Below, piece after piece: positions 28,059 to 38,697 of a stretch of DNA of 64,000 nucleotides (within the stretch, counting starts at the first letter, position 1; every line of letters begins with the position of its first letter). The notes below the pieces were generated by a model that worked only from the letters and a program-made list of their open reading frames with translations, did not search any database and was not told the DNA's origin. The position numbers and the translations under genes are program-made. This stretch comes from an uncultured Maribacter sp. (lineage in GTDB: Bacteria > Bacteroidota > Bacteroidia > Flavobacteriales > Flavobacteriaceae), in contig NZ_CANMRY010000009.1 in NCBI RefSeq assembly GCF_947500405.1, forward strand, positions 62,001 to 126,000, read 5' to 3'.

Positions 28059-29504
28059 ATGGAGAAAACCATAGACGAATCGATACAAGGAACCACCGTT
28101 TCTATTGAAACTAAAAATAGTAGTAGCCGCAAGCTTTATTTAGAAAGTTACGGCTGCGCTATGAATTTTGCCGATAGTGAAGTTGTAGCTTCTATTTTAA
28201 CTAAAGAAGGTTTTAGCACAACTCAAAAACTAGAAGATGCAGACTTAGTTTTAGTAAATACTTGTTCTATTCGTGATAAAGCAGAACAAACAGTTCGTAA
28301 ACGTTTACAAAAATTTAACGCCGTAAAAAAAGATAGACCGCATTTAAAAGTTGGGGTTTTAGGTTGCATGGCAGAAAGACTAAAAAGTAAATTTCTTGAA
28401 GAAGAAAAAATAGTAGATATGGTGGTTGGTCCAGATGCCTATAAAGACCTTCCTAATCTTATCCAAGAAATTGATGATGGTAAAAATGCAGTAAACGTAA
28501 TTTTATCTAAAGAAGAAACCTATGGAGATATTGCTCCAATACGTTTACACACCAATGGCGTAAATGCTTTTGTATCTATTACCCGTGGCTGCGATAATAT
28601 GTGCACCTTTTGCGTAGTTCCTTTTACTAGAGGAAGAGAACGCAGTAGAGAGCCACAATCTATTTTAGAAGAAGTAAACGATTTATGGAACAAAGGATAT
28701 AAAGAAATTACCCTTCTTGGTCAGAATGTAGATAGTTACTTATGGTATGGAGGTGGATTACGAAAAGATTTTGAAAATGCCTCTGAAATGCAAAAGGCAA
28801 CAGCTGTAAACTTTGCAAACTTATTAGCTACAGTTGCTGAGGCGCAACCAAAAATGCGAATTCGTTTTTCTACTTCTAATCCGCAAGACATGACTTTAGA
28901 TGTTATTAAAACCGTGGCTAAGTATAAAAACATTTGCAACCATATTCATTTACCATTACAAAGTGGTAGTAATAGGATTCTTAAAGAAATGAACCGATTA
29001 CATACGATTGAAGAGTATTTTACTTTAATAGATAACATTCGTGAAATTCTTCCAGACTGTTCTATTTCTCAAGACATGATTATTGGTTTTCCAACAGAAA
29101 CAGAAGAGGACCACCAAGATACGCTTAAGGCTTTAGAATATGTAAAATATAATTTTGGTTATATGTACGCCTATTCCGAAAGACCAGGAACTATGGCAGC
29201 AAGAAAATTAGAAGACGATATTCCCCAAGAAATAAAACAAAGAAGACTTGCAGAAGTAATTGCTTTACAAAGAGAGCATTGTCATTATAGAACGCAAACG
29301 CATTTAGGAAAAGTGGAAGAAGTTCTTATTGAAGGTTCTTCTAAAAAATCGGACGAACATTGGATGGGAAGAAACTCGCAAAGCACCGTAGTTGTTTTTC
29401 CAAAAGAAAATTACAAAATAGGAGATTTTGTAAATGTAAAAATTGAAGATTGTACCTCTGCAACGTTAAAAGGAACTGCTGTAGGATATTCTGATAACAA
29501 TTAA
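28059..29504 (+). CDS. miaB: tRNA-2-methylthio-N6-dimethylallyladenosine synthase MiaB
   Basis: The 481-residue enzyme adds a methylthio group at C2 of i6A37 in tRNAs reading UNN codons. The UPF0004 domain has C33, C69 and C103 for the auxiliary 4Fe-4S cluster. The radical SAM motif is C178xxxC182xxC185 (TRGCDNMCTFC). A TRAM domain occupies about 410-478. It starts a plus-strand series: a sigma-54 activator follows after 8 nt, then lptE, a TPR protein and secG, all within a few bases, so they probably form one operon. Confidence 0.97.
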   Translation: MEKTIDESIQGTTVSIETKNSSSRKLYLESYGCAMNFADSEVVASILTKEGFSTTQKLEDADLVLVNTCSIRDKAEQTVRKRLQKFNAVKKDRPHLKVGVLGCMAERLKSKFLEEEKIVDMVVGPDAYKDLPNLIQEIDDGKNAVNVILSKEETYGDIAPIRLHTNGVNAFVSITRGCDNMCTFCVVPFTRGRERSREPQSILEEVNDLWNKGYKEITLLGQNVDSYLWYGGGLRKDFENASEMQKATAVNFANLLATVAEAQPKMRIRFSTSNPQDMTLDVIKTVAKYKNICNHIHLPLQSGSNRILKEMNRLHTIEEYFTLIDNIREILPDCSISQDMIIGFPTETEEDHQDTLKALEYVKYNFGYMYAYSERPGTMAARKLEDDIPQEIKQRRLAEVIALQREHCHYRTQTHLGKVEEVLIEGSSKKSDEHWMGRNSQSTVVVFPKENYKIGDFVNVKIEDCTSATLKGTAVGYSDNN

Positions 29505-29512
29505 AGTATACC

Positions 29513-30799
29513 ATGGAAAGCATTCAAGCCATAAAACAGCGATTTGAAATTATTGGTAACGACCCAAAACTAAATCGTGCCTTAGAAAAAGCAATACAGG
29601 TTGCCCCTACCGATATTTCTGTTTTGGTTACAGGAGAAAGTGGTGTTGGTAAAGAATCTATTCCGAAAATTATACACTCTTTATCGCATAGAAAACACGC
29701 AAAATATATTGCTGTAAACTGTGGAGCCATTCCAGAAGGCACTATAGATAGTGAACTTTTTGGACATGAAAAAGGTGCCTTTACTGGAGCTACATCTACT
29801 CGAAGTGGGTATTTTGAAGTTGCAGATGGCGGAACCATTTTTTTAGATGAAGTTGGCGAATTGCCCCTTACCACACAAGTACGTTTATTACGTGTTTTAG
29901 AAAATGGCGAATTTTTAAAAGTAGGCTCCTCCCAAGTGCAAAAAACAGATGTTCGTATTGTTGCTGCTACAAACGTGAATATGTTTGAAGCTATAAAAAA
30001 AGAAAAATTTAGAGAAGATTTATATTATAGGTTAAGCACTGTAGAATTAAATATTCCACCTCTTAGAGAAAGAGAAGGAGATATTCATTTACTATTTAGA
30101 AAATTTGCTTCAGATTTTGGTCAAAAGTATAAAATGCCAACTATTAGGCTAGATGATAGTGCAATACAATTATTATTAAAATATAGATGGCCAGGAAATA
30201 TCCGCCAGCTAAGAAACATTGCAGAGCAAGTTTCCGTATTAGAAGAAAAAAGAAATATTACTTTAGAAACACTAAACGGATACCTTCCTAATGCTAGCAA
30301 AAACAATTTACCAGCTGTAATTGGGCAAGAGAAAAAAGAAAGTGACTTTAGTAACGAACGCGAAATTCTTTACAAGGTTTTGTTTGATATGAAAGGGGAT
30401 TTAAATGACCTTAAAAAACTAACCATGGAGTTGTTAAAAAACAACGACACCCAAAAAGTACAAGAAGAAAACGAGCACCTTATTCAAAAAATATACGGTG
30501 ACACTAACGCTAACGACAACGAAGAATCACAAACAGAAGATTCTATATTACCTATTTTACAGTTACCAGAACCAACAACAGAGAAAGCAAATATAACTAG
30601 ACCCCTATCTACTATAGATGATAAATACCATTTTGCAGAAGAAATTGAAGAAGAAGAAACCCTATCTTTACAAGAAAAAGAAATAGAATTAATTAAAAAA
30701 TCTTTAGAACGCAATAGAGGTAAACGTAAAGCTGCTGCATCTGAATTAGGCATATCTGAAAGAACATTGTACAGAAAAATTAAACAATACGATTTATAA
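29513..30799 (+). CDS. sigma-54-interacting transcriptional regulator (Fis-type HTH)
   Basis: The 428-residue protein is a bacterial enhancer-binding protein without an N-terminal sensory or receiver domain: the AAA+ domain begins near residue 10. Walker A is GESGVGKE (41-48), the sigma-54 loop is GAFTGA (88-93), and Walker B is GGTIFLDEVGEL (about 106-117). The C-terminus has a Fis-type HTH (RGKRKAAASELGISERTLYR, about 404-423). A variable acidic linker lies between about 260 and 390. Regulation must come from other proteins or gene dosage. It is encoded between miaB and lptE. Sigma-54-like sites before groES (32714-32746) are possible targets, which is inference. Confidence 0.92.
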   Translation: MESIQAIKQRFEIIGNDPKLNRALEKAIQVAPTDISVLVTGESGVGKESIPKIIHSLSHRKHAKYIAVNCGAIPEGTIDSELFGHEKGAFTGATSTRSGYFEVADGGTIFLDEVGELPLTTQVRLLRVLENGEFLKVGSSQVQKTDVRIVAATNVNMFEAIKKEKFREDLYYRLSTVELNIPPLREREGDIHLLFRKFASDFGQKYKMPTIRLDDSAIQLLLKYRWPGNIRQLRNIAEQVSVLEEKRNITLETLNGYLPNASKNNLPAVIGQEKKESDFSNEREILYKVLFDMKGDLNDLKKLTMELLKNNDTQKVQEENEHLIQKIYGDTNANDNEESQTEDSILPILQLPEPTTEKANITRPLSTIDDKYHFAEEIEEEETLSLQEKEIELIKKSLERNRGKRKAAASELGISERTLYRKIKQYDL

Positions 30800-30802
30800 A
30801 AA

Positions 30803-31333
30803 ATGAAAGTATTACTTAAAATAAAAAATAGTGTATTACTTATTTTTATTGCCTTGCTCCTAAATGGCTGTGGTGTTTATAATTTTACGGGCGGTAATCC
30901 TGGTACTGCAAAAACATTTCAAGTAAGCTATTTTCAAAACTATGCTTCTCAGAGTCCAGGCTCTACTTTTGAACCAGGTATGGATCGCGATTTTACATTA
31001 GCATTACAAGACCGCATTTTAAACCAATCTAACTTAGACTTAGTAAATAATGGCAACGCAGATTTATTATATGAAGGCGAAATAACAGAATATCGTATTT
31101 CCCCTATGACTGCTACAGCACAACAAACAGCAGCGCAAAACCGCTTAACTGTTCGCGTAAAATGTCGCTTTTTTAATAACACTAAAGAAGATGTAGATTT
31201 TGAACAAAATTTTTCCTTCTTTTACGATTTTGATGCCAACTTACAGTTAATTAATGTAAAAAGTACCGCGCATGAAGTTATTTTTGAACGTATAACCCAA
31301 GATATTTTTAACGCCTCTTTAGCAGATTGGTAA
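30803..31333 (+). CDS. lptE: LPS assembly lipoprotein LptE
   Basis: The 176-residue lipoprotein has lipobox LLNGC (Cys23) followed by GVYNFTGG, the start typical of Bacteroidota LptE. The mature part has the mixed alpha/beta pattern of the family, ending with TQDIFNASLADW. LptE works with the LptD barrel to place lipopolysaccharide in the outer leaflet of the outer membrane. It begins 3 nt after the activator gene and is followed 6 nt later by the TPR gene. Confidence 0.88.
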   Translation: MKVLLKIKNSVLLIFIALLLNGCGVYNFTGGNPGTAKTFQVSYFQNYASQSPGSTFEPGMDRDFTLALQDRILNQSNLDLVNNGNADLLYEGEITEYRISPMTATAQQTAAQNRLTVRVKCRFFNNTKEDVDFEQNFSFFYDFDANLQLINVKSTAHEVIFERITQDIFNASLADW

Positions 31334-31339
31334 TTTCTT

Positions 31340-32278
31340 ATGAATGTAGAAGATTTCACATATTTGTTAAAAAATCCGAATAAGGTTGTTACTCCTATTC
31401 AAACAAATCAATTAGAAGAAATTCTTGACGAATACCCTTATTTTCAAGCTGCAAGAGCACTACACTTAAAAGGATTAAAAAATTTAAATAGCTATAAATA
31501 TAATAATGCATTAAAAATTACTGCTGCCTATACTACAGATAGAGACGTTCTTTTTAATTTTATAACAAGTAAAGACTTTTTACAAAGAACAAAAGAATCT
31601 AACCCCCCCTTTAAAGAAGTAGAAATAGCCGATTTAAACGTTCGTGCCGAAGAAATAAAAATTCCTAAGAAAGAAGAAAAACTTCTTATAGAAAAATCTG
31701 AAGACAAACCATTACCGCAAGACAAAGAGGACGCCAACAAAATATTAGACCCAAAACTTTTTAAGAGCAAAGAAACGCCAAACACCTCAAATACTGAAAA
31801 GAAAAATATAGACCCTATACAATCTCCCAAAGACAAATTAGAAATTGGAACTCCACTACCTTTTGATAAAAAAGAAAAACATTCTTTTGCACAATGGCTT
31901 CAATTAACATCTTTCAAAGAAATTAATAGAACAGAAGACCCCACTAAGCAAAAAGAAACAAAAGAAGCAACTAGTAAGGAGCCCGAAAAAAAGGTTTCTA
32001 AAAACAAAAAATTTGATCGTATAGATAAATTTATTGCAAAAAGCCCTAAAATTGTACCGCAAAAAAACACTACCCCAAAAATAGATATAAAAGCCTCTAC
32101 GACCATTAATAAAAATGAATTAATGACACAAACCTTAGCCAAGGTTTATCTAGAACAAAAAAAGTACAAAAAAGCAATACAGGCCTATAAAATATTAAGT
32201 TTGAAATATCCAGAAAAAAGTAGTTTCTTTGCAGACCAAATTAAAGCGGTAGAAAAATTACAACAGGATAATAATTAA
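31340..32278 (+). CDS. hypothetical protein with C-terminal TPR-like repeat
   Basis: The 312-residue protein has no signal peptide. An N-terminal helical part (about 1-80) contains EEILDEYPYFQAARALHLKGLKNLNSYKYNNALKITAAY-like sequence seen in small Bacteroidota TPR proteins. A long Lys/Glu/Pro-rich linker fills about 95-250, and one TPR-like unit (TLAKVYLEQKKYKKAIQAY) ends the protein near 265-300. Conserved placement between lptE and secG suggests an envelope-biogenesis role, but no function is established. It is 5 nt from secG. Confidence 0.7.
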   Translation: MNVEDFTYLLKNPNKVVTPIQTNQLEEILDEYPYFQAARALHLKGLKNLNSYKYNNALKITAAYTTDRDVLFNFITSKDFLQRTKESNPPFKEVEIADLNVRAEEIKIPKKEEKLLIEKSEDKPLPQDKEDANKILDPKLFKSKETPNTSNTEKKNIDPIQSPKDKLEIGTPLPFDKKEKHSFAQWLQLTSFKEINRTEDPTKQKETKEATSKEPEKKVSKNKKFDRIDKFIAKSPKIVPQKNTTPKIDIKASTTINKNELMTQTLAKVYLEQKKYKKAIQAYKILSLKYPEKSSFFADQIKAVEKLQQDNN

Positions 32279-32283
32279 GCACA

Positions 32284-32646
32284 ATGAGCACCTTTTCCAT
32301 TTTTTTGATTCTTATAATCATCGTATGTTTCTTACTAATATTAGTAATAATGGTACAAAACCCTAAAGGTGGAGGACTTTCTTCTTCTTTTGGTGGCGGT
32401 GGCACACAAGTAGTGGGCGGTGTTAAAAAAACCGGTGACTTTTTAGATAAAAGCACATGGACACTAGCTGCTCTTTTAGTTGTTTTAATACTAGCATCTA
32501 ACATTGCTTTAAAAGGAAACTTTGGTGATGCAGATTCTAAATTATTACAAGGAGATGATATAGAAACCGTTGTTCCTGAAGAAACAGCACCTATAGAAAC
32601 GACAACTCCTGCTCCAGCAACACAAGAAACTACTCCAGCTGAGTAA
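32284..32646 (+). CDS. secG: preprotein translocase subunit SecG
   Basis: The 120-residue protein has two membrane helices (about 4-22 and 59-77) joined by the loop MVQNPKGGGLSSSFGGGG, the SecG hallmark, and an acidic Thr/Pro/Glu-rich C-terminal tail typical of Bacteroidota. SecG assists SecYE during SecA-driven export. It ends the miaB-secG series and is followed by a strong terminator before groES. Confidence 0.95.
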   Translation: MSTFSIFLILIIIVCFLLILVIMVQNPKGGGLSSSFGGGGTQVVGGVKKTGDFLDKSTWTLAALLVVLILASNIALKGNFGDADSKLLQGDDIETVVPEETAPIETTTPAPATQETTPAE

Positions 32647-32670
32647 CAACTACAGAAAATATATTTTAAA

Positions 32671-32706
32671 AAAATGCCAGCTTTATGACAAGCTGGCATT
32701 TTTTAT
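32671..32706 (+). terminator. terminator of the miaB-secG operon
   Basis: AAAATGCCAGCTT (32671-32683) pairs perfectly with AAGCTGGCATTTT (32690-32702) around a 6-base loop and runs into T residues. It separates secG from groES. Confidence 0.9.
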
Positions 32707-32713
32707 TTAAATA

Positions 32714-32746
32714 TGGCAGAAAAATAGCAATGGCATAATTACTGCC
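32714..32746 (+). promoter_or_regulatory. tandem sigma-54-like promoter sites before groES
   Basis: Two TGGCA-starting sites show GG-N10-GC, the invariant spacing of sigma-54 promoters: one at about 32714-32730 (GG 32715, GC 32727) and one at 32731-32746 (GG 32732, GC 32744). The second would start transcription about 30 nt before the groES ATG. No HrcA/CIRCE repeat is evident here. Confidence 0.35.
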
Positions 32747-32790
32747 TAAATAAATCTAGAATTTAATAAACCAAATTAAAAATTTATATA

Positions 32791-33069
32791 ATGGCAAAAG
32801 TAAAAATTCAACCATTAGCAGATAGAGTTCTTATAGAGCCAATGGCTGCTGAGACTAAAACTGCTTCTGGAATTTATATCCCAGATACCGCAAAAGAAAA
32901 ACCTCAAAAAGGGAAAGTTGTTGCAGTTGGCCCAGGAACTAAAGATGAAGCTGTAACTGTAAAAGTTGGAGACTCTGTCCTTTATGGAAAATATGCAGGA
33001 ACCGAATTAAAATTAGAAGGAACCGATTATTTGATGATGCGTGAAAGCGATATTCTAGCAATTGTTTAA
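32791..33069 (+). CDS. groES: co-chaperonin GroES
   Basis: The 92-residue protein matches GroES in length and in the start [19 protein letters not shown], the mobile loop ([13 protein letters not shown]) and the end [13 protein letters not shown]. It caps the GroEL ring in the cytosol. groEL follows after 95 nt, and that gap holds a large inverted repeat. Possible sigma-54-type promoter sites lie upstream, just after the secG terminator. Confidence 0.98.
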   Translation: MAKVKIQPLADRVLIEPMAAETKTASGIYIPDTAKEKPQKGKVVAVGPGTKDEAVTVKVGDSVLYGKYAGTELKLEGTDYLMMRESDILAIV

Positions 33070-33073
33070 TTGC

Positions 33074-34799
<1,726 letters not shown>

Positions 34800-34824
34800 G
34801 ACTAATACATAGATATAATTTACT

Positions 34825-34860
34825 AAAAACCGTTTCTAAAATTTAGAAACGGTTTTTTTT
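34825..34860 (+). terminator. terminator of groESL
   Basis: AAAAACCGTTTCTAAA pairs with TTTAGAAACGGTTTTT and is followed by a T run; it begins 25 nt after the groEL stop. Confidence 0.9.
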
Positions 34861-35209
34861 ATAGCCACATACTTACCCCCCTAAAAAGAAATACAAAAAA
34901 ATGTTTAAAAACAGAAGAAAATAAATTTATAACAGTCTTAGCTATTAACTAATATTATTTATTTTTCTTATACTTTATCGTTAGTAAAAAAACACATCAA
35001 CTTGTTTCATATTAGAACTTTAAATCAAATTTTAATAGTAAACTTATATACTGATATAATCACTAAGACACCCTGAAAAACTCAAACTATTTACTATATT
35101 TGGTAGTATTCTTTTTTAAGAATTCACTAATTTCCATTAGGGTTTTTCAATATCATATATATCCTAAAGAAATGGCGTTAAAATAGATTATTCACTCGAA
35201 AAACTAAAT
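34861..35209. other. AT-rich intergenic stretch, no gene seen
   Basis: About 350 bases lie between the groESL terminator and the transglutaminase-like lipoprotein gene. A TATATTTG at 35095-35102 matches the TAnnTTTG promoter element but has no convincing TTTG partner and is about 110 nt from the start codon. I see no RNA gene or coding relic. Confidence 0.35.
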
Positions 35210-37177
35210 ATGAGATTTACTCTTCTTTTAATACCTTTTTTTTTGATTTTCGCAACTGGATGTAATACAGATAAATCAAAAATATCTGAAGTTATAAAAT
35301 TGACTAGCAGTAATAAAAATAATTTAAAAAAAGTTATTGAAGCTTATAAAAATACTGATTCTAATAAACTAAAAGCTGCTTCTTTCCTAATAGAAAACAT
35401 GGATAATCATTATTCTATAGAAGGACACGATGGTTACAATAAAGTATTTAAAAGTGTTACTAATTATCTTAAGAACAATAAATTTGAAAAAGATACCATT
35501 ACTAAAATATGGAATTTAGCAATGGAAAATAATCCTAGTGTTAGTTTAATTAAAAAAAAAGATGTAAACTCAATTAATGCCGATTATTTAATAGAAAACA
35601 TAGAAATGGCTTTTAAAGCTCGAGAAAGGCTACCAGAGTCTTTTCGTTGTTCTAATGATTTGTTCTTAAATTATGTACTCCCTTATCGAATAGAATCAGA
35701 ACCACTAGAGAAAGGCTTAAGAAAAAAACTTCATGAAAAATATTCCTGGGCATATTCTGTATTAAATGAAACTAAATCGCTAGAGAGAACTATATGTCAG
35801 CTCTATGACTCTCTTAACGTACAATTTGCAGGTAAAATAAGATACCCTGCCGACTTACCAATAAGCCAACTAGAAAAAATTAAAGGTGCTAATTGCAGCA
35901 ACCTTGTTAATCTGGTAGTTCATGTTCTTAGAAGCATTGGAATCCCATGTACTAAAGATTATACTCCACATTGGGGAAATCATCTTTCCAATGGACATGC
36001 ATGGCTGGTTATCTTTATTAGAGATAAAGCTATTCCTGTAGATGTAATTGACACCAGAATTCTAGATAGCTTATACGCTAAAGCGAGTATCCCAAAAGTT
36101 TACCGCAAAGTATTTTATTCAAATCGTAAAGGCGGAATTAAAGGAAAACAAAAAGATGTTACCCATTTGTACAAGTCTAAAAACAATATTGAAATTGATA
36201 TCATAGTGGATGGCCGTACCGCGCCACTCTATGTCTTTGAAAGAAATGGAAATTGGAAGACAGTAGGTTATTCTGAAAAAGGTAACAAAAAAATTACATT
36301 TACCAACATTGGTAAAAACATAGTATACGCAACTCAGAATCCGAAAAATCCCGAAGTATTTTATCCCTTTTATTTAGATAATAACTCTAATGTACAACCC
36401 TTCATTCCAGATTATAAAAACACGATTTCTACTGCTGTAATTACTAGAAAATGGCAACCTTACAAAGCTAGAAATCCTGTTAAATTAGATTGGATTTATT
36501 CGGTTAACGGCTGCAAAATAATGGGCGCAAACAAGAGTGATTTTTCGGATGCACAGTTCATTGCTGAAGTTAATTTAAGTAATTCAAGAAGACAGATTAT
36601 ACATTCGAAAAACCAAAATAAATATTCATATTATTTTCTAAAAACACCTGAATCTAAGGAAACCCCCGTTCATCTTTCCAGTTTTCATCTTTTAAATGAA
36701 TCAGGAGAAATTATTCGTACAAATTCTACAGTAATGTCTAATGATGTTGAATTGAGTATGACAGAATCCAATACGGTTACCGATACTCTTCCCCTTACTT
36801 TTATTGAAAAGAAAAAATTAAAGGTTATTTACCATTTTCCAGAGCAACAGAAAATTAATTATTTTGCAGTACAATCAAGAAATGATGATAATAATATTCG
36901 ACCGCATGATGAATATGAGCTTATGTTTTGGGATAAAAGCTGGATATCTACTGGTCGTAAGGTTGCAAAAACAGATTCATTAATTTATTCCAATTTACCT
37001 TCTAAAACAGCTTATTGGCTAAAAAACCACACTAGAGGTAAAGAAGAACATATTTTTATGATTGACTCCAATGGAAAGCAGTATTGGCCAGTATCTGTAT
37101 ATGACAAAAAAGAACATTATGACAAACATATGATTTTTAAGCAACCGCAGCTATGTAATATTAAAGTGAAACTATAA
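35210..37177 (+). CDS. transglutaminase-like domain lipoprotein
   Basis: The 655-residue protein has a lipoprotein signal (FATGC, Cys18). A helical region (20-200) precedes a transglutaminase-like papain-fold core with the expected triad order: Cys229 in GANCSNLVN, His263 in NGHAW, Asp278 in PVDVID. The C-terminal half (about 320-650) is beta-rich with no recognised family. Such proteins in Bacteroidota are often exported or periplasmic peptidases or amidases acting on protein or peptidoglycan-derived substrates; the actual substrate is unknown. The gene stands alone after groESL, without a clear partner. Confidence 0.78.
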   Translation: MRFTLLLIPFFLIFATGCNTDKSKISEVIKLTSSNKNNLKKVIEAYKNTDSNKLKAASFLIENMDNHYSIEGHDGYNKVFKSVTNYLKNNKFEKDTITKIWNLAMENNPSVSLIKKKDVNSINADYLIENIEMAFKARERLPESFRCSNDLFLNYVLPYRIESEPLEKGLRKKLHEKYSWAYSVLNETKSLERTICQLYDSLNVQFAGKIRYPADLPISQLEKIKGANCSNLVNLVVHVLRSIGIPCTKDYTPHWGNHLSNGHAWLVIFIRDKAIPVDVIDTRILDSLYAKASIPKVYRKVFYSNRKGGIKGKQKDVTHLYKSKNNIEIDIIVDGRTAPLYVFERNGNWKTVGYSEKGNKKITFTNIGKNIVYATQNPKNPEVFYPFYLDNNSNVQPFIPDYKNTISTAVITRKWQPYKARNPVKLDWIYSVNGCKIMGANKSDFSDAQFIAEVNLSNSRRQIIHSKNQNKYSYYFLKTPESKETPVHLSSFHLLNESGEIIRTNSTVMSNDVELSMTESNTVTDTLPLTFIEKKKLKVIYHFPEQQKINYFAVQSRNDDNNIRPHDEYELMFWDKSWISTGRKVAKTDSLIYSNLPSKTAYWLKNHTRGKEEHIFMIDSNGKQYWPVSVYDKKEHYDKHMIFKQPQLCNIKVKL

Positions 37178-37325
37178 AGTTTAGGTTAAAAACACACTAC
37201 AATTTAATTTATATAAAGAACTGACCAATCTCAGTGGTATAAAATTTAAGGTACCTTGCTCATTTTTAGTACTCCAATTAAAAGGGTAACCTTACAACCC
37301 AAAAGTACAAGGCTTTAAAATTTAA
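37178..37325. other. intergenic stretch before the gene relics
   Basis: About 150 bases between the lipoprotein stop and the HMA relic. I see no coding frame, terminator or repeat that can be named. Confidence 0.3.
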
Positions 37326-37455
37326 CTATTTAATTCTATTTACTACATAAGCTTCATCCGTTGCTTTTAGCTCTTTGGCATCATGCCCAACACTTACAAG
37401 TGCTGTTTTTATTTGCATAGAATCTATCTTACGTTCATCTACCTCAAAAGACGTT
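37326..37455 (-). pseudogene. relic of the secreted HMA-domain protein gene
   Basis: The minus-strand frame reads DERKIDSMQIKTALVSVGHD and then AKELKATDEAY before a TAG at 37326-37328. It aligns with residues 68-98 of the intact HMA protein at 39573-39929 (DERKTDAMQIKTAIVGVGHD, TKELKATEEAY) at roughly 80% by eye. The signal peptide and CxxC half is missing, and a TAA lies upstream. It directly abuts the relic of the lipoprotein gene on the other strand. Confidence 0.8.
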
Positions 37456-37460
37456 TTTTA

Positions 37461-37580
37461 ATGAAAAAGAGCATGAAATTATTTTTCAAGCAAGTTTAAC
37501 TAATCTTTTTTTTAGCTTATTCTTTGTAAGTTGTAGTACTAACGACAACTCTATTTTCTATTTCCCAGATGAGCTCAATA
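37461..37580 (+). pseudogene. relic of the lipoprotein gene related to 43659-44723
   Basis: It begins ATGAAAAAGAGCATGAAATT, close to the start of the intact lipoprotein gene (43659), and reads MKKSMKLFFKQV before a stop. After a frame change it continues SLFFVSCSTNDNSIFYFPDE, matching SLFLVSCSSDDGSIFDSPGD of the intact gene. It ends after about 40 codons. The signal peptide and lipobox are therefore split by frameshift and the rest is lost. Confidence 0.8.
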
Positions 37581-37701
37581 AACTCTATTAAGTGGGTTTT
37601 TTCATTAAAAAAGCGTATTTTTCTAAAGATATAACTCAAAGATAACATTAGAGCCCATTTAAAAGTGCTTTTTTTGCAAAACCAAACTAAAAATATAGTA
37701 A
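37581..37701. other. intergenic stretch before the PiT-like gene
   Basis: About 120 AT-rich bases with no recognisable coding relic; this is where the promoter of the permease-UspA pair should lie. Confidence 0.3.
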
Positions 37702-38661
37702 ATGGATTTTTCTCTTGTTGTTATATATTTAGGGTTTACCCTAGCAGCTTACTCTGTAGTTGGAAATGACACCATACAAACACTTGGAACATTCTTAAGT
37801 TCTAATGAAAGAAAAAAATGGTGGGTACTATGGCTATTTGCCGGCGGTATACTAAGCGTCACTCTTATTTACGGATATATTACACATGCTGGTGATGTCT
37901 CGTATGGGCGTTTAGAAAAATACCCAATGCCAGACCCATTTGCATGGTATTATATACTCCCTCCTATAATATTAATGCTCTTAACAAGAACGGGAATCCC
38001 AGTTAGTACTTCTTTTATGGTACTAACTTTCTTTAATCAGAAAAATTTAAATGACATGATCATTAAATCTATTTCTGGTTACGCCGTAGCTTTTATTGCT
38101 GCAATTATTTTATATGCTATTGTAGCTAATTTATTAGAAAAGAAATTTATTGAAAACCCAATAACTCCAAAACAAAGAAAAATATGGACAACATTACAAT
38201 GGTGTTCTACAGGATTTTTATGGTCGCAATGGTTAATTCAGGATTTTGCTAACATATATGTGTATTTACCAAGAGAGTTAAAAGTATGGCAGCTATTATT
38301 TTCTTTAGTTATTATTCTTGGAATGTTAGCTTTTATTATTGCCAAAAAAGGTGGAGAAATTCAAAAAATTGTAAAATCAAAAACGAACACTGTAGATATT
38401 CGTTCTGCAACATTAATAGATTTATCTTACGGTATTATTCTTTTCTATTTTAAAGAGTTAAACAATGTTCCTATGAGTACCACATGGGTTTTTATAGGTA
38501 TTCTAGCTGGTAGAGAAATAGCATTGAACTTTATGCTCAGAAAAAAAGAAAACCGAAAAAATATGTTTAAAAATTTAGGAATGGATTTATTAAAAGTTTT
38601 TATTGGTTTAATAGTAAGTATTGTTTTAGTGTATGTAGTTAAATATTTAGCTACTCTATAA
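37702..38661 (+). CDS. PiT-like inorganic phosphate permease homologue (divergent)
   Basis: The 319-residue membrane protein has about nine predicted helices. An N-terminal GNDTIQTLGTFLSSN (about 22-36) resembles the GxNDVANAFGT motif of PiT phosphate transporters. Two GIPVSTSF / VPMSTTWVFIG segments (about 113-120 and 261-271) resemble the repeated PVSTTH motif. Ordinary PiT proteins are longer (400-500 residues), and the Asn-Asp-Val core is altered. I call it a divergent PiT-like permease; the ion it moves is uncertain. A tandem UspA gene follows after 36 nt, suggesting co-transcription. Confidence 0.6.
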   Translation: MDFSLVVIYLGFTLAAYSVVGNDTIQTLGTFLSSNERKKWWVLWLFAGGILSVTLIYGYITHAGDVSYGRLEKYPMPDPFAWYYILPPIILMLLTRTGIPVSTSFMVLTFFNQKNLNDMIIKSISGYAVAFIAAIILYAIVANLLEKKFIENPITPKQRKIWTTLQWCSTGFLWSQWLIQDFANIYVYLPRELKVWQLLFSLVIILGMLAFIIAKKGGEIQKIVKSKTNTVDIRSATLIDLSYGIILFYFKELNNVPMSTTWVFIGILAGREIALNFMLRKKENRKNMFKNLGMDLLKVFIGLIVSIVLVYVVKYLATL

Positions 38662-38697
38662 TTAGAAGCGCTATATATTTTATTAAAAAGAAAAGAG

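Noticed and set aside
32241..32699. Minus-strand frame opposite secG
   Set aside because: It is antisense to secG and its terminator and shows no recognisable domain.
35041..35180. TGAAAAAC / GTTTTTCA inverted pair before the transglutaminase-like gene
   Set aside because: The arms are 8 nt and more than 50 nt apart; expected by chance in AT-rich DNA.
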